The notes: generated by a model not told the origin, from the letters alone. Positions 11,776 to 22,980 are shown, counted from the first letter of the stretch. The stretch is 64,000 nucleotides of DNA from Vanessa cardui (GCF_905220365.1 NC_061125.1:12541831-12605830), one strand, 5' to 3'. Translations and numbers: made by a program.

Positions 11776-12133
11776 ATGCCAATCTTGCGGTGAGCAACTT
11801 GTTGCCGTTGTGAACTTTTGAAAGAACAGAGAAAGTGGTATCGGACGTCTTTGTCGGGGGAGGAGCGTGAGCGCGGGGAGCGCACCGCTGGCCGTCGCTC
11901 AACTAGCTTCGTGCACGCCGTCACTCAGTCGCTTCTCACTCGTTGGCGAGAGCGGTGTTGTAGCGCCTTTGTGTGCGCGAGTTGGCCGTTATGTGTCGTA
12001 CTTCGAAACAAGTTTGACGGGAAATTCGTTAAGTTTTCCGATTGCATCCGGACTAGAGTAGAGATGTGCGCGTATATACTGAACCAAATAGTGACGTATT
12101 AATTAGTGACAGTTTTTAAGTTAGTTGTTAGAA
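11776..12133 (+). other. Predicted 5' UTR of the Toll gene, with upstream ORFs
   Basis: Assuming the TATA-directed start, the leader is about 358 nt and needs no intron. It is GC-rich (11,760-12,020) and contains two clear upstream ATG frames: 11991-12017 (8 codons plus stop) and 12064-12102 (12 codons plus stop). The second ends 31 nt before the main ATG. A further ATG at 11776-11778 coincides with the predicted cap site and is probably not used. An in-frame TAG at 12122-12124 shows that the CDS cannot extend upstream in this exon. Such frames often damp translation of the main CDS; that is inference here. Confidence 0.5.
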
Positions 12134-15100
12134 ATGTTGTCATTTGGATTATTAACTTTGTGGTATGCTGCGTGGAGTTGGATGTGCCTGGGTGCTGGTG
12201 GGGCGTCTTTGACGAGTCGAGTGGCGGAGGCGCCGCAGGAGTGCGAGTGGCAGCGTGTATCGGGTGGCGCGGGTGAGCCCACGCGAGTGCAACTCGCATG
12301 CTCGCTCCGTACCGCCGCAGGCGCCACCGACCTGCTGGCTGGACTTAGCACTTCGCAGGCGCAGCGCATAACTTCACTGGACCTGCATTGCACGGATGTG
12401 CTTTTCTTTGAAAGTTCATTGGATGTTGGCAGAAGAAAAGAGGAAGGAACTGAACTTCTGTCAAGATTTCACAATTTAAAAGAAATGAGAATCGAATCAT
12501 GTAAGATAAGATACGTGCCGTCGGCTGTGTTGTCGCCGCTAAGTGGTTTACGAAGTTTAACTATTCGTACACATAATACGGATTGGTCAGCTATGTCTAT
12601 GGAGTTTCACCGTGATTCTTTTCGAGGGTTAACTGATTTGAGAAACTTGGACTTAGGAGACAATAATATTTGGATTTTACCCTCCGAGATATTTTGCCCG
12701 TTGTATAATTTAAAAGAATTAAACATAACACAAAACAGATTGCAGGATATTTCGAACTTGGGCTTCTCGGACTGGGGCAATGGTCCAACTGCGCCGGGGA
12801 AGTCTTGTAATACTGTATTGGAGACGTTAGACATGTCCTACAATGAAATCAGTGCTTTGCCCGATAACGGCCTTTCAAGTTTACGCGCACTTCAGAAGTT
12901 ATTTATGCAGAACAACAGAATATCGAACGTAGCGGATCGAGCATTTGTGGGACTAAGTGATTTACAAATTCTTAATTTATCAACGAATGCATTAACCGCT
13001 CTACCACCAGAAATGTTTCAATCTTCGAGAGATATCAAGCAAATTTATTTAAACAATAACTCATTAAGTGTACTTGCGCCTGGATTATTGGAAGGATTGG
13101 ACCAATTGCAAATACTGGATTTATCTTTTAATGAATTGACAAGTGAATGGGTCAATAGAGATACATTTTCGGGCTTGGTTCGACTCATAGTTTTGAACCT
13201 ATCACATAACAGAATAACAAAAATAGATGCGCTGCTATTTCAAGATTTGAATAATCTTCAGTTTTTAAGTTTAGAGTTTAACAACATTGCGCGAATAGCA
13301 GACGGCGCTTTTTCTAATTTAAAAAACCTTCATTCTCTTTCATTGGCGCATAATAACATAATAGAAGTTGACAGTACTCATTTTTCAAATTTATATGTAT
13401 TGAATCAATTATTTCTTGATGGAAATAGAATCAATAAAGTGGATTTGCGTTCATTTGAAAATATAACAAAACTTCACGATTTGGGCTTAAGTGGAAATCA
13501 ATTATCGGAAGTTCCAGATGCCATAAAAACACTACGATTTTTAACATCTCTAGATTTAGGGATGAATAGGATTACAAAAGTTACAACAATGCAATTTGAG
13601 GGCTTAGATGATTTATATGGCTTACGTCTTGTTGGAAATAAAATCGAAAAAATTTCAAAGGACACTTTTTCTGCTTTGCCATCTTTACAGATATTAAATT
13701 TGGCCTCCAATAACATCGATCAAATAGATGATGGAGCCTTTGCATCAAACATGCAGTTAAAAGCTATCGGGTTGGATGGAAATAAATTAGTAGATTTAAA
13801 AGGAATATTTACGAATACACAACCTCTCGTATGGTTAAATGTGTCAAATAATGAGTTACTTTGGTTTGACTACAGCCACATACCAACCAACCTCGAATGG
13901 TTAGACATGCACGAAAACAAAATAGAGAAGCTTGAAGATACCTATGGTGTGAAAGAGACATGCAATGTTAAAATGCTCGATGTCAGCAATAACAAGATTC
14001 GAAGCATTGATGAATTCTCATTTCCCAGTAGCATTGAAACTGCTGTTTTAAATAACAACCATATTGAAAAAATAAATCCCGGTACCTTCTTGCAAAAGTA
14101 CAACTTAAACAAAGTGATGCTTTATTACAACAAGATAAAAACCTTAGACGTTGGTGCATTTGCGATATCGTCTGTTCCAGAGGACAAAGATTTACCAGAG
14201 TTTTATATAAGCGAGAATCCTTTTGAGTGTGATTGTACAATGGAGTGGCTGCAGAGAATAAACCAATTAAGTGACCTCCGACAACGACCCAGGGTAATGG
14301 ATTTAGAAAGTGTAAGATGCTCTTTAACACATTCACGGAGCAATTCTGATATGCTTTTACTCGAAGTTAAATCCTCCGAATTTTTATGCGAGTATGAATC
14401 TCACTGCTTCACCCTGTGCCATTGTTGTGATTTTGATGCTTGTGACTGCAAGATGACTTGTCCAGATAAGTGTTCATGTTATCATGATCTCACTTGGAAC
14501 TCGAATGTTGTCGATTGTTCGAGCGCTGGCTACGATCACGTGCCAGAACAAATACCAATGGATGCCACCGAAATATATTTAGATGGGAACCTTCTCAAAG
14601 AATTAGGTAATCACGTATTTATCGGTAAAAAACGATTGCAAGTTTTATATCTCAATAATAGCAACATCAATACAATACAAAACAGAACGTTTAACGGGAT
14701 TGAATCGTTAAGAGTGCTTCACTTAGAAAACAATAACTTAGAAGTGTTAAGGAATACCCAGTTCACAAGACTTCAAAACCTCAACGAGTTGTATTTACAA
14801 GATAACAAAATTAGAGTAATAGAAAACGATACTTTTAACTATCTACCATCTCTAGAATTTTTAAATCTAGACAATAACGGATATGTTGATTATATGCCTT
14901 GGAGAGTCATCACGGACAATAACCCACGCACCCGTGTTTCTGTAGAAGGGAATAACTGGGTATGCGATTGTAAAGACGTTGCTCCGTTGAATCAATGGCT
15001 AATAAAAAAATCAAAGGATACCGAGAACATGATGTGCTACTTCGCTCATGGCCAACCGATGAATAAAACTATAGCGACCGTAACCAAGGAATGTAAAACT

Positions 15101-16159
15101 GAGACCACGACGGAGGAAACAGGGACGGAAACTTTAGATCGGTTATTTATCGAAACTAAGGATGGGGTCGAAAATTATATCCCTTATATCGTAGTGGTGA
15201 TAATATTAATAATAGTGTTGTTTTTGATGTGTGCGCTACTTTATATGTTTCGTGAAGATTTCAAATTATGGATGCACTCAAAATACGGTGTACGAGTATT
15301 CAGTTCGGCGTCAAAAGATGTAAACGATAACAAGAATAAACGTTTCGATGCATTCTTTGTTTACAACTTGCGAGATGAAGATTTCGTTACACGCGCCGTC
15401 AGTTCCGAATTAGAGAATTCGGGTCACACTTTGTGTCTGCAGCATAGAGACTTACAATTAATCGAGAGACGCTCTAGTGATAGTTTAGTTAGTGCAGCCG
15501 AGAGTTCAAAAAGACTTGTGATAGTATTATCTATAAACTTTTTACAACAGGAGTGGTATAATCCAGAGTCGAAGGCGGCAGTTCAAAGTGCGATTAATTC
15601 AGTGAACGTTAGACACATACGACAAAAAATTATATTCCTCGTGACAATTGATTTAAGTGCCATAAACATCGATCCAGACTTAAAAGTGTTGCTTAAAACG
15701 TGTACAGTGATTGTGTGGGGTGAAAAGAACTGTTGGGAGAAACTAAATTTTTGGTTGCCTGACGTTGACGTTACGTTACCAAATCGGACGCTGCATAACG
15801 CGAATAACATGAAAACCGGTAACAGGGAGGGGTTTGGTAGGCACGGGAACTTGAGGTATACCGCGCCTCCGACTTCCCATGATCCGTGGTATAAGTACGG
15901 GATGGCACCTCCTATCCTAATGATGTCGAGTCCAATGCACTCGACTAGTGCCAGTGCTGAGGTGTCCGCCCGAAGTACGGAAGATGAGACGTGCTCGGTA
16001 GCCAGTAGTGAAGGCCGACCGGATGACCGGTTGCCTCATCATCATAGTTACGTGTCTATAGATAACCACCAGTGTGAGGAGCGGCCCCTCAGGCCCGCTC
16101 AGCAAATACCCATGTCAAACACACGGCCCACTAACGTAAGAAAGACTTACTTTGTATAA
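12134..16159 (+). CDS. Toll-like receptor of the 18-wheeler/Toll-6/7/8/10 group, single-exon CDS
   Basis: This encodes a type I membrane receptor of 1341 residues. Long insect Tolls bind Spätzle-type ligands or act in cell adhesion and tissue polarity, and signal through a cytoplasmic TIR domain. Seen in order: signal peptide (1-23); cysteine-bearing N-terminal cap; a large LRR block (about 115-690) with a GFSDWGN...CNT insertion near 210-226; LRR C-cap from NPFECDC (695-701) to Cys752; the cysteine cluster CFTLCHCCDFDACDC (758-772) typical of this group; a second LRR block (802-917); a second C-cap with CDC at 944-946; a membrane helix (1015-1039); TIR (about 1069-1210) with box 1 FDAFF (1071-1075), EW at 1140-1141 and box 3 FW at 1206-1207; and a Ser/His/Pro-rich 130-residue tail. 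Box 2 reads LCLQHRDLQL and lacks the usual Pro and Gly. The start is the first in-frame ATG after a TAG, with purine at -3. The lack of introns and the length suit the group. The exact orthologue is uncertain, so no symbol is given. Confidence 0.96.
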   Translation: MLSFGLLTLWYAAWSWMCLGAGGASLTSRVAEAPQECEWQRVSGGAGEPTRVQLACSLRTAAGATDLLAGLSTSQAQRITSLDLHCTDVLFFESSLDVGRRKEEGTELLSRFHNLKEMRIESCKIRYVPSAVLSPLSGLRSLTIRTHNTDWSAMSMEFHRDSFRGLTDLRNLDLGDNNIWILPSEIFCPLYNLKELNITQNRLQDISNLGFSDWGNGPTAPGKSCNTVLETLDMSYNEISALPDNGLSSLRALQKLFMQNNRISNVADRAFVGLSDLQILNLSTNALTALPPEMFQSSRDIKQIYLNNNSLSVLAPGLLEGLDQLQILDLSFNELTSEWVNRDTFSGLVRLIVLNLSHNRITKIDALLFQDLNNLQFLSLEFNNIARIADGAFSNLKNLHSLSLAHNNIIEVDSTHFSNLYVLNQLFLDGNRINKVDLRSFENITKLHDLGLSGNQLSEVPDAIKTLRFLTSLDLGMNRITKVTTMQFEGLDDLYGLRLVGNKIEKISKDTFSALPSLQILNLASNNIDQIDDGAFASNMQLKAIGLDGNKLVDLKGIFTNTQPLVWLNVSNNELLWFDYSHIPTNLEWLDMHENKIEKLEDTYGVKETCNVKMLDVSNNKIRSIDEFSFPSSIETAVLNNNHIEKINPGTFLQKYNLNKVMLYYNKIKTLDVGAFAISSVPEDKDLPEFYISENPFECDCTMEWLQRINQLSDLRQRPRVMDLESVRCSLTHSRSNSDMLLLEVKSSEFLCEYESHCFTLCHCCDFDACDCKMTCPDKCSCYHDLTWNSNVVDCSSAGYDHVPEQIPMDATEIYLDGNLLKELGNHVFIGKKRLQVLYLNNSNINTIQNRTFNGIESLRVLHLENNNLEVLRNTQFTRLQNLNELYLQDNKIRVIENDTFNYLPSLEFLNLDNNGYVDYMPWRVITDNNPRTRVSVEGNNWVCDCKDVAPLNQWLIKKSKDTENMMCYFAHGQPMNKTIATVTKECKTETTTEETGTETLDRLFIETKDGVENYIPYIVVVIILIIVLFLMCALLYMFREDFKLWMHSKYGVRVFSSASKDVNDNKNKRFDAFFVYNLRDEDFVTRAVSSELENSGHTLCLQHRDLQLIERRSSDSLVSAAESSKRLVIVLSINFLQQEWYNPESKAAVQSAINSVNVRHIRQKIIFLVTIDLSAINIDPDLKVLLKTCTVIVWGEKNCWEKLNFWLPDVDVTLPNRTLHNANNMKTGNREGFGRHGNLRYTAPPTSHDPWYKYGMAPPILMMSSPMHSTSASAEVSARSTEDETCSVASSEGRPDDRLPHHHSYVSIDNHQCEERPLRPAQQIPMSNTRPTNVRKTYFV

Positions 16160-16830
16160 AATAATAAACGAAATGTGATTTATTCTAAATGTAAATATTA
16201 ATTAATCTAATTTAAGTAGTACTTTTTAAATTGCATATTAAAATGTTAAGATATTAAGCTGGTGCTGAATGCTAAATATAGTAAGAATCAAAGGTTGTTT
16301 GTAACCTTCGTTATCATATGTTACTTTCCATTTACAAGTACTACAAGTACCTTATCATTGAATATAGTTTATTTAATAGTATTGAATTGCATTTAAATAT
16401 TAAAGTACCTGTTCATTGAATCTGTCATCAAGAAAACTACTTTTCCATGTTATTTGTTACAAAATATAACATTCCTTTTTATATAATGCCGAATACATAA
16501 TGTTGTAAGGTTCCTGAGAAATCCTGTATGTATGTATGCACAGGATAAACGACTAATTTGTGATAATTTAGGTACTTATGTTTGTCCTTATGATTACAAG
16601 TGAGAAGTGTATGTAAACGAAATGATATAATATTTTGTAAATAGAAAATTATCACGTTGTGTATGTGAATATGTCGAAGAACTGAAATGTACCCTAGTCA
16701 ATTGTAAATAGCTATTCTAAATATAAGTATATAATTTGTGATGTAATTATTACTTAGAATATTAAAATCGTATTTATTACGCTTCCAAAATGCAGAGTAT
16801 AAATAAATTAATATTTTTGTCTATTTCATG
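16160..16830 (+). other. Predicted 3' UTR of the Toll gene
   Basis: This AT-rich stretch has three copies of TGTAAATA (16190-16197, 16636-16643, 16703-16710), which match the Pumilio-binding element UGUAAAUA in RNA. The motif also occurs elsewhere in this AT-rich window, so function is not shown. The end is set by the AATAAA at 16802-16807; an AATAAA only a few bases after the stop codon (16163-16168) is unlikely to be the main site. Confidence 0.45.
16802..16807 (+). promoter_or_regulatory. Likely polyadenylation signal of the Toll gene
   Basis: A canonical AATAAA lies 643 nt after the stop codon and is followed within about 30 nt by a T-rich run (16831-16843). It is the best signal in the first 700 nt of the 3' flank, though AT-rich sequence makes chance matches likely. 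Confidence 0.45.
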
Positions 16831-18025
16831 AATTTTTTTTTCTAAAAACAAAAACATTCCCCATTTTGTTGTATAAAGTAATCGCAGATAATATTTGATA
16901 TTCACAAAAGGCTTATACATAGTCGTTCATATATTACATCATCCAAACTTTATTATAAACTCATATCTAAAATCAGATGATTGAATAGAGGCGTAGTAAA
17001 AAAATCATCGTCATAATCAATTTAACGAATTGCTTTATTCGCCCATCTACATTCGAATGTATAAATATTTATTTTATCTAAATTGATCAAGCGGGATAAG
17101 ATCGCGCCGTGGTCAGTAAGATATAGGTTGACCGCACACATTGTTCAAGTCTATCAGAAACTAATTTAGTAACTACGAATATTAGAGAACGAAAAAAGAA
17201 AAATAAATTGCAAAACTTTTTATCGTAAAATCAGCTGTAACATAATTTCTTTACTTAAGATTCGTAAAAAGATAAGTTTTAATGTTTGCAATTGAAGTAA
17301 TATTGTTGATTTAAAGAAGACAGTTCAAATATTGCCTTGATTAATGTATGCGCAAGCGCTTATTTTTAAAAGCGGCCGCGACAGTGCGCGCGCGCCGAGA
17401 GCCCGCTGCGAAACTATAAATCATCGTCGGACCGCGGGGATGAATAAATACCGCTGTAATTGACTTTTGATTGCACTTCGATGTCTCTCCTTATTTAACT
17501 AGTTACAGCGGAGCAATTGATTTTGTAGAACAATACATCATTGTCAAATACTATCTACGTTATCCATATCGTAGGAATTGAAAAATGAACATAGGCGTTT
17601 AAATGAATTAAAAACTCTATTATGATCATGTAGATTGTAGGTGTATATATTGAATAAATTCAATACTATTCAATTTACATACTGGTTTAATTTCTAATAA
17701 CAATTGACAGTCAATATTTTTATACAGTAATTATTTTTAATTCATATTTGAAAGGAGCCATATATTTAATTTCATTATTTTAATTTAAGGTACATAATTT
17801 GATTTCCTAAAAAGATTTGCAAAATTCATCGCATAAAGAAAATTTTAGTAGGATTTCAACGTAAGGTATAATAATATGTCACAACGTTTTCTAATAAATA
17901 TATACATACCATATAAGGACATCCTTAGGTCATACGTCATACAAAAGCTGTCATACATTTTTTTTTACGATATTTGTAAAAAAAATTTTTTAGTATATTA
18001 TTTTGTTAAGATATTTATTCTTCAC
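16831..18025. other. Intergenic, with a GC-rich patch at 17349-17520
   Basis: Most of this interval is AT-rich and featureless. The patch starting at TGCGCAAGCGCTT includes runs such as GCGCGCGCGCC and GGACCGCGGGGATG. It does not match any repeat family in the window and has no long open frame, so it is a candidate regulatory element. Confidence 0.4.
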
Positions 18026-18140
18026 GGTAGAATCTGCATTTCGAACCGGTGGTGTTTTCACTGAATATAGTTTGTAAAACGACGATTCAAAAGTGCTTGT
18101 AAAAGCTTACTTGAATAAAATATAATTTGATTTTGATTTT
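18026..18140 (+). mobile_element. LINE 3'-end fragment with TTTTGA tail
   Basis: It shares with 27633-27835 and 43975-44130 a block around TTTCGAACCGGTGGT, a stretch CAAAAGTGCTTGTAAAAGC and a 3' end of ATTTGATTTTGATTTT. Short tandem tails of this kind are typical of non-LTR retrotransposon 3' ends. No coding part remains. Confidence 0.6.
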
Positions 18141-21100
18141 AAAACATATTTTATAAGAAATCATTCTACGAAACTGTATTCATTTACTTAGAAATTCTTA
18201 CAAAACAGACCATCTTCATCAGTTTAGAAATAACTTTTAGAATATATATTTTTAAAATAAGTAACTTAAAGCGTAGGCGTCTAAAAACCATTTATAAATT
18301 AATACTTAGAAAGACGGATGGTGATGTAGGTAATATTTAATTACATATTATAAATTACAGTATTATGATATGTATGAGAGGGTGTTTTATAGTCTTATAT
18401 GCTAATTAACTCAAATATAAAGTTAAAGACACAAAATAATTCAAACCAAAAGGTAAATCATAATTTCATTAAACTTTTAGATCAACATCTGCCATCTTGT
18501 TTTTGGCTAAAGTCATGTTTATATAATAAAGGAAAACACCGAAATATTCGACTTTCACAATATTGATATCTTTATTCATATAGACTAGTTATGACGAATT
18601 ACGACTACATTATCATGAATAAGATGATATAAACGATGTCTAATGGATTCGACGATACGGCAAATATCTTAATTATTACATGTAACTTGATCCAGTGAAG
18701 ACTTCACATATCGAATGTTCAATTCTAAATCTTGTCTATGGTCTTAAAACGTGTCTTCGGCTGAGAGTCATCCATTCACGCCAATACTCTCACAAATCGA
18801 ACACTCATCACCTTTTTTCCTGTGCAATACGATACACCATCGCTTATAGACGGCGCTTTATCCCAAACCCGTTCTAAATGGTCCCTCGGAACCAAGAATT
18901 CACGTTGAAAATATCTAAAGTCAAGGTGACAATTGATTATGTGTCCGTTGGAGACAAAAAGGAGAATAGCTCGATTAGTTATGTCGTCCCGAGTCGTAGG
19001 CCGTTCGAAACAATAGATTGGTTCTGCTTTATGATTCTATAAACGTTTATGTCCCGATAAACGGCGTTTTAGCTTTTGACCAAAGATTTTGATGTTATCA
19101 CTTCTCGGACAGTTTTATTATAAAAGTGTAGAAGGCTGCAGATAGCATTGCTTTAAAGTGAAATTTTATTCAGCGATGTGAAAATCATCATTCACAATTT
19201 AAAGCGCTTTTAAAGCCAGAAGTGCAAGCATTATTTATAAGAAAATTAAAACATTACCTTTTTTATTAGTTCGAGATTCGTTAGTTATAGTAAATTTAAA
19301 CATACTCAGCCAAGCAGTAACCCAAAAAACTTTGTTGTATTATTTAATGACGGTGCGTGAGCATTATGTAATTATTATATATATATTTTTTAAATTCTTC
19401 CTACTTCGTTAAAACAGTTAATGATTCTAATAAAAGTCGATGAAAAATTTTAACATGGCTGAGTTACGTAGGAGTCGAGACACCGTAAAATAATAAAAAA
19501 CCGTTACGGCGTTCACAAATAATATATTCATTAGTTGCTTATTTGTTTGTCATAATTTTGAATCTATTTAAAATATTTACGAAAGATCGAAACAATTTGA
19601 TTAAGATAATATTGGGTTATAAGATTATGAAAGTTGTTAAGGAAATTGATTTGTATTATGAAAATGCAACGTCAAAACAAACAGAAATCGTATCTTTTAC
19701 AGTATATTTTTTTAAGAAAATTTTAAATTAAAATATACTTTAAAGTATTTACCTTGGAGCGTTATAAATTTATATTATATTAAAAAAAACAAATATCACG
19801 TAATTCATTGAATTTACAAGAACCTCTTTGTAGACACTGTAATAAAAGCAAAAGATTATCAACATTTAAATGTTTGATCGTTCTACTGTGAACTGTGAAA
19901 TCATCGAATCGGAGTCAGTAAGCTGTTTTTTAACTACTATATTATTCGCTACAACTGTACCAAATTTTAGATTATATTCATAGTATATTTAATAGCAAAC
20001 ATGAATAGATGGCATTGTGTCTCGAAAATAAGTAATTAGATCTTATTAATTATTCATGAATATAAAAAGTTTAGAAGCAAAAATTGTGTAACATTATATA
20101 TATTTATCTATACATGTCCAATGTTCAAGAACCGCCATAGTAATTACTCGAGTGCAGCTGTTTCCGCTGGTTCCGATGGGTGGAGTCAGGTTTTTTTATA
20201 TATGCTACGATCATTGGTTGAAGACACGAAGGAATTACTTTAAATTCGCAGGGGACGTGTTGAAGGCGAAGAATGTCACGCATATGTTCCAGGCTGGAAA
20301 GAACTCATTAACAATTTTTTTTTTAAACAAAAACACATAAATTAAGAAAATATTTAAATGACACGGGTATACATATATTATGCCTTGAATTTTGCTTTGA
20401 TAATTAAAGGCATTGAGTAATTCTTGTAATGAAGTTTTATTAGAATAATTGTTTTCGTTCATCTCAACTTCGTAGTTGAAATGTTATATTTTGTGGTTTT
20501 CCTCTTAATTAGGTAATCCTTGCAATGTGCAATTAAATTGTTATTTTATAAATTTATTTATTTTAATAATTTATAGTTAAAAACAATCTATCAATATACT
20601 GTCAATTTATTATATTGATGTACTGTAATTTCTGTGTTTGCAACTTTTCAAAAACTTTCGCTACATTGTATTAATATTTGTTAACAACAAAATCTTGTTT
20701 ACAAATTAGATATTTTACAGTCGAGGACGCTTATAAATCCATTTAATACGGATTAAACAAAAAACTCACATTCTTTTCATTACTTCGAATTACTTACAGC
20801 GTTTACAAAAACTACTAAATTAAAAGGCATTTCATCTTAAGCTTATCTCCTAAAAATAATTATGATTATTCTAAAAAACTTATGTAGTTTTTAAAAATGT
20901 GTATTAATAACTTTAATTACTGTTAAAAAGCCGCAACGTTACCTGGGTGGTATTCAGATCGATACGATAACATATATTTTTAATTATCATCCTTAAAGGG
21001 CGGGCATCAAACCCCTAATCTCTATTTTGATAAACGTTTTAAGAACATCTGCGAGCTATTCTCATTACTAACATATTTTTTTAGTAGTTGTTATCTGGTT

Positions 21101-21458
21101 CAGTTTAAAAGGAAAAGATACGATAATTAGTTTTAGCGCGAAGTTTCTCGTTAAAGTTTTTAAGTATAACACTTAGTCAAAACACGTCCTGTATTAATAC
21201 ATATATTTTTAATTATATAAAGTAAAAAAGTCAATCATCAAATTTATTTATTGTGTTAGAAAGGTATATTTTTCCGTCTTTTCGTATTCTGTCCATTTAT
21301 CTCTGTGCCAAATCTCACTAAAATCCATTCTGTGTGATTGATAAACATCAATCCAAACTTTCTCCTTATTATTAATATAAATATGTTAATAGTAAGGTGA
21401 ATAAATAATAAAATTATTAAAAGAGAAGGAAAATAATGATACTTTGTATTGTTGTGTT
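18141..21458. other. Intergenic, nothing recognised
   Basis: This is more than 3 kb of AT-rich DNA. The open frames at 18695-18877, 19543-19731 and 20152-20340 have no recognisable domain, start context or codon character, and I see no repeat hallmark. Confidence 0.55.
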
Positions 21459-21665
21459 CCTATTTGGAGTATATAGTTAGGGTATAAGGGACATAACTTC
21501 TTAGCTCCCATGGTTGTGAAGCATTGGCGATGTAAGGAAATGGATAATATTTCTTACAGTGCTGATGATTTACATTACCCATAGACATCGGTCAGTCGGT
21601 GTTGTTGATCACTTTCCATTAAGCGGCCCATTTTCTCATCCACCTATTTATATCATAAAAAAAGA
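21459..21665 (+). repeat. A-tailed ~285-bp repeat, 5'-truncated
   Basis: Blocks around AAGGGACATAACTTCTTAGC, GGCGATGTAAGGAAATGG and AAGCGGCCCAT are present, and it ends in TATATCATAAAAAAAG. It is diverged, with small insertions relative to the copy at 47.7 kb. Confidence 0.65.
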
Positions 21666-22705
21666 AATAAATATTTATAATGTGTTCTAAATTCAAAAAC
21701 TAAAATTTTCATTTTGATTCACATTACATTCGGCCAACTTCTGCTAACTTTTTTTTTATAAGAGTGTTTCAATGGAAAGACGAAGGCCCGAAGTGTTGAG
21801 AACGTTTAGTTTTGAGATAAGATTATTAGAAGCAAAAAAAACTATCGCCATAAGGCATAATGATGCAACATTATGCAAAGGAATTTTTAAAATACTCATA
21901 TGATGTTTACTCGAGCTAATGAGGCCACGAAGATGAGATTGCCGATTATTTTGTATATTATCGAGCGATTTGTATGTTGTAAAGAATATTGAGGACAAAT
22001 CCATTCTCTTATTTTTTTTATAGTATTGCATAACATTTATATTTTATATATGCCTCAGTCAGTTAATTTATTTTTTTAATAAGTAAATTAAAATCAAAAT
22101 TATAAACATTATAAATACAAATTTATAATTACATATGTTTAATTGTTTGTATTATATCATGTTTGGAAGTCAACGTAATTCGAAATAGATTCGATAATAT
22201 TTTCGTATCAGTTGAATATTTTTGTTCTTGTTTATGAGTAAGTTTTTTATTTTAAATTAAAAAGAATAATTGAAACAATTTATTTTAAATGAAATATTTA
22301 ATAATTTGGCTATTAATATAATTCCTATTCGGATTCCATTTTCACCAACGAAATCTCTTTTGAAATTTTCAGGTATTCGATTTTTAGATTTAAAGAAAAA
22401 TATGATCTTTTATCTCAATAACAAACTATAACACGTCCAATATTAGTCGATGCGTAGTAGTTTAACAATAAACAAATAAATTTACAATAAATTAGTTTCA
22501 GCATTATTTTCATATAAAAAAAAACTTTAAACAAAAACTTAACCAATATTAAAAAGGTAAGGTTGATAATGTTGCGGAGTAGAACAAATCGAACCGTAAC
22601 CAAAGACTAGATATTAAAAAAAAAATTGAATTCGTGAATTTTAAACGTAGAATTCGGATTCGAATCCTTATGAGCTCTGAATCTTGGAGGATACTTTACC
22701 CAATA
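21666..22705. other. Intergenic, nothing recognised
   Basis: Very AT-rich sequence; open frames here are short and lack domain content. Confidence 0.55.
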
Positions 22706-22980
22706 GTGGTTATTTTTTATGCTGTAGGTTGGCGAACAGGCATATGGGCCACCTAATGTTAAGTGGTCAACACCGCCCATAGACAATGGCGCTGTAAGAA
22801 ACATTAACCATTCCTTCCAATGCGACACCAACCTTGGGAACTAAGATGTTATATATTATGTAATGTCCCTTGTACCTGTAGTTACACTGGCTCACTCATC
22901 CTTCAGATCCGAACACAACAATACCAAGTACTCTTGATTGGCAGTAGAATATCTTGCACAAAGCCCTACCACTAAGAAAA
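22706..22980 (-). repeat. A-tailed ~285-bp repeat, near full length
   Basis: The minus-strand copy runs from near TTAGTGGTAGGGCTTTGTGC at the right to a short T run at the left that represents the A tail. It lacks about 30 bp near its 5' part (the CAGACGGGC-type block is missing before CTTGCACAAAGCC). Confidence 0.75.

Noticed and set aside
12125..12133. Extending the Toll CDS to a TTG start at 12125
   Set aside because: A nuclear animal gene would use the first in-frame ATG at 12134. The TTG follows directly on an in-frame stop and adds only three residues.
13983..14336. 117-codon minus-strand open frame inside the Toll CDS
   Set aside because: It is antisense to a clear LRR coding sequence and shows no domain content of its own. 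The same holds for the other frames within 12.1-16.1 kb.
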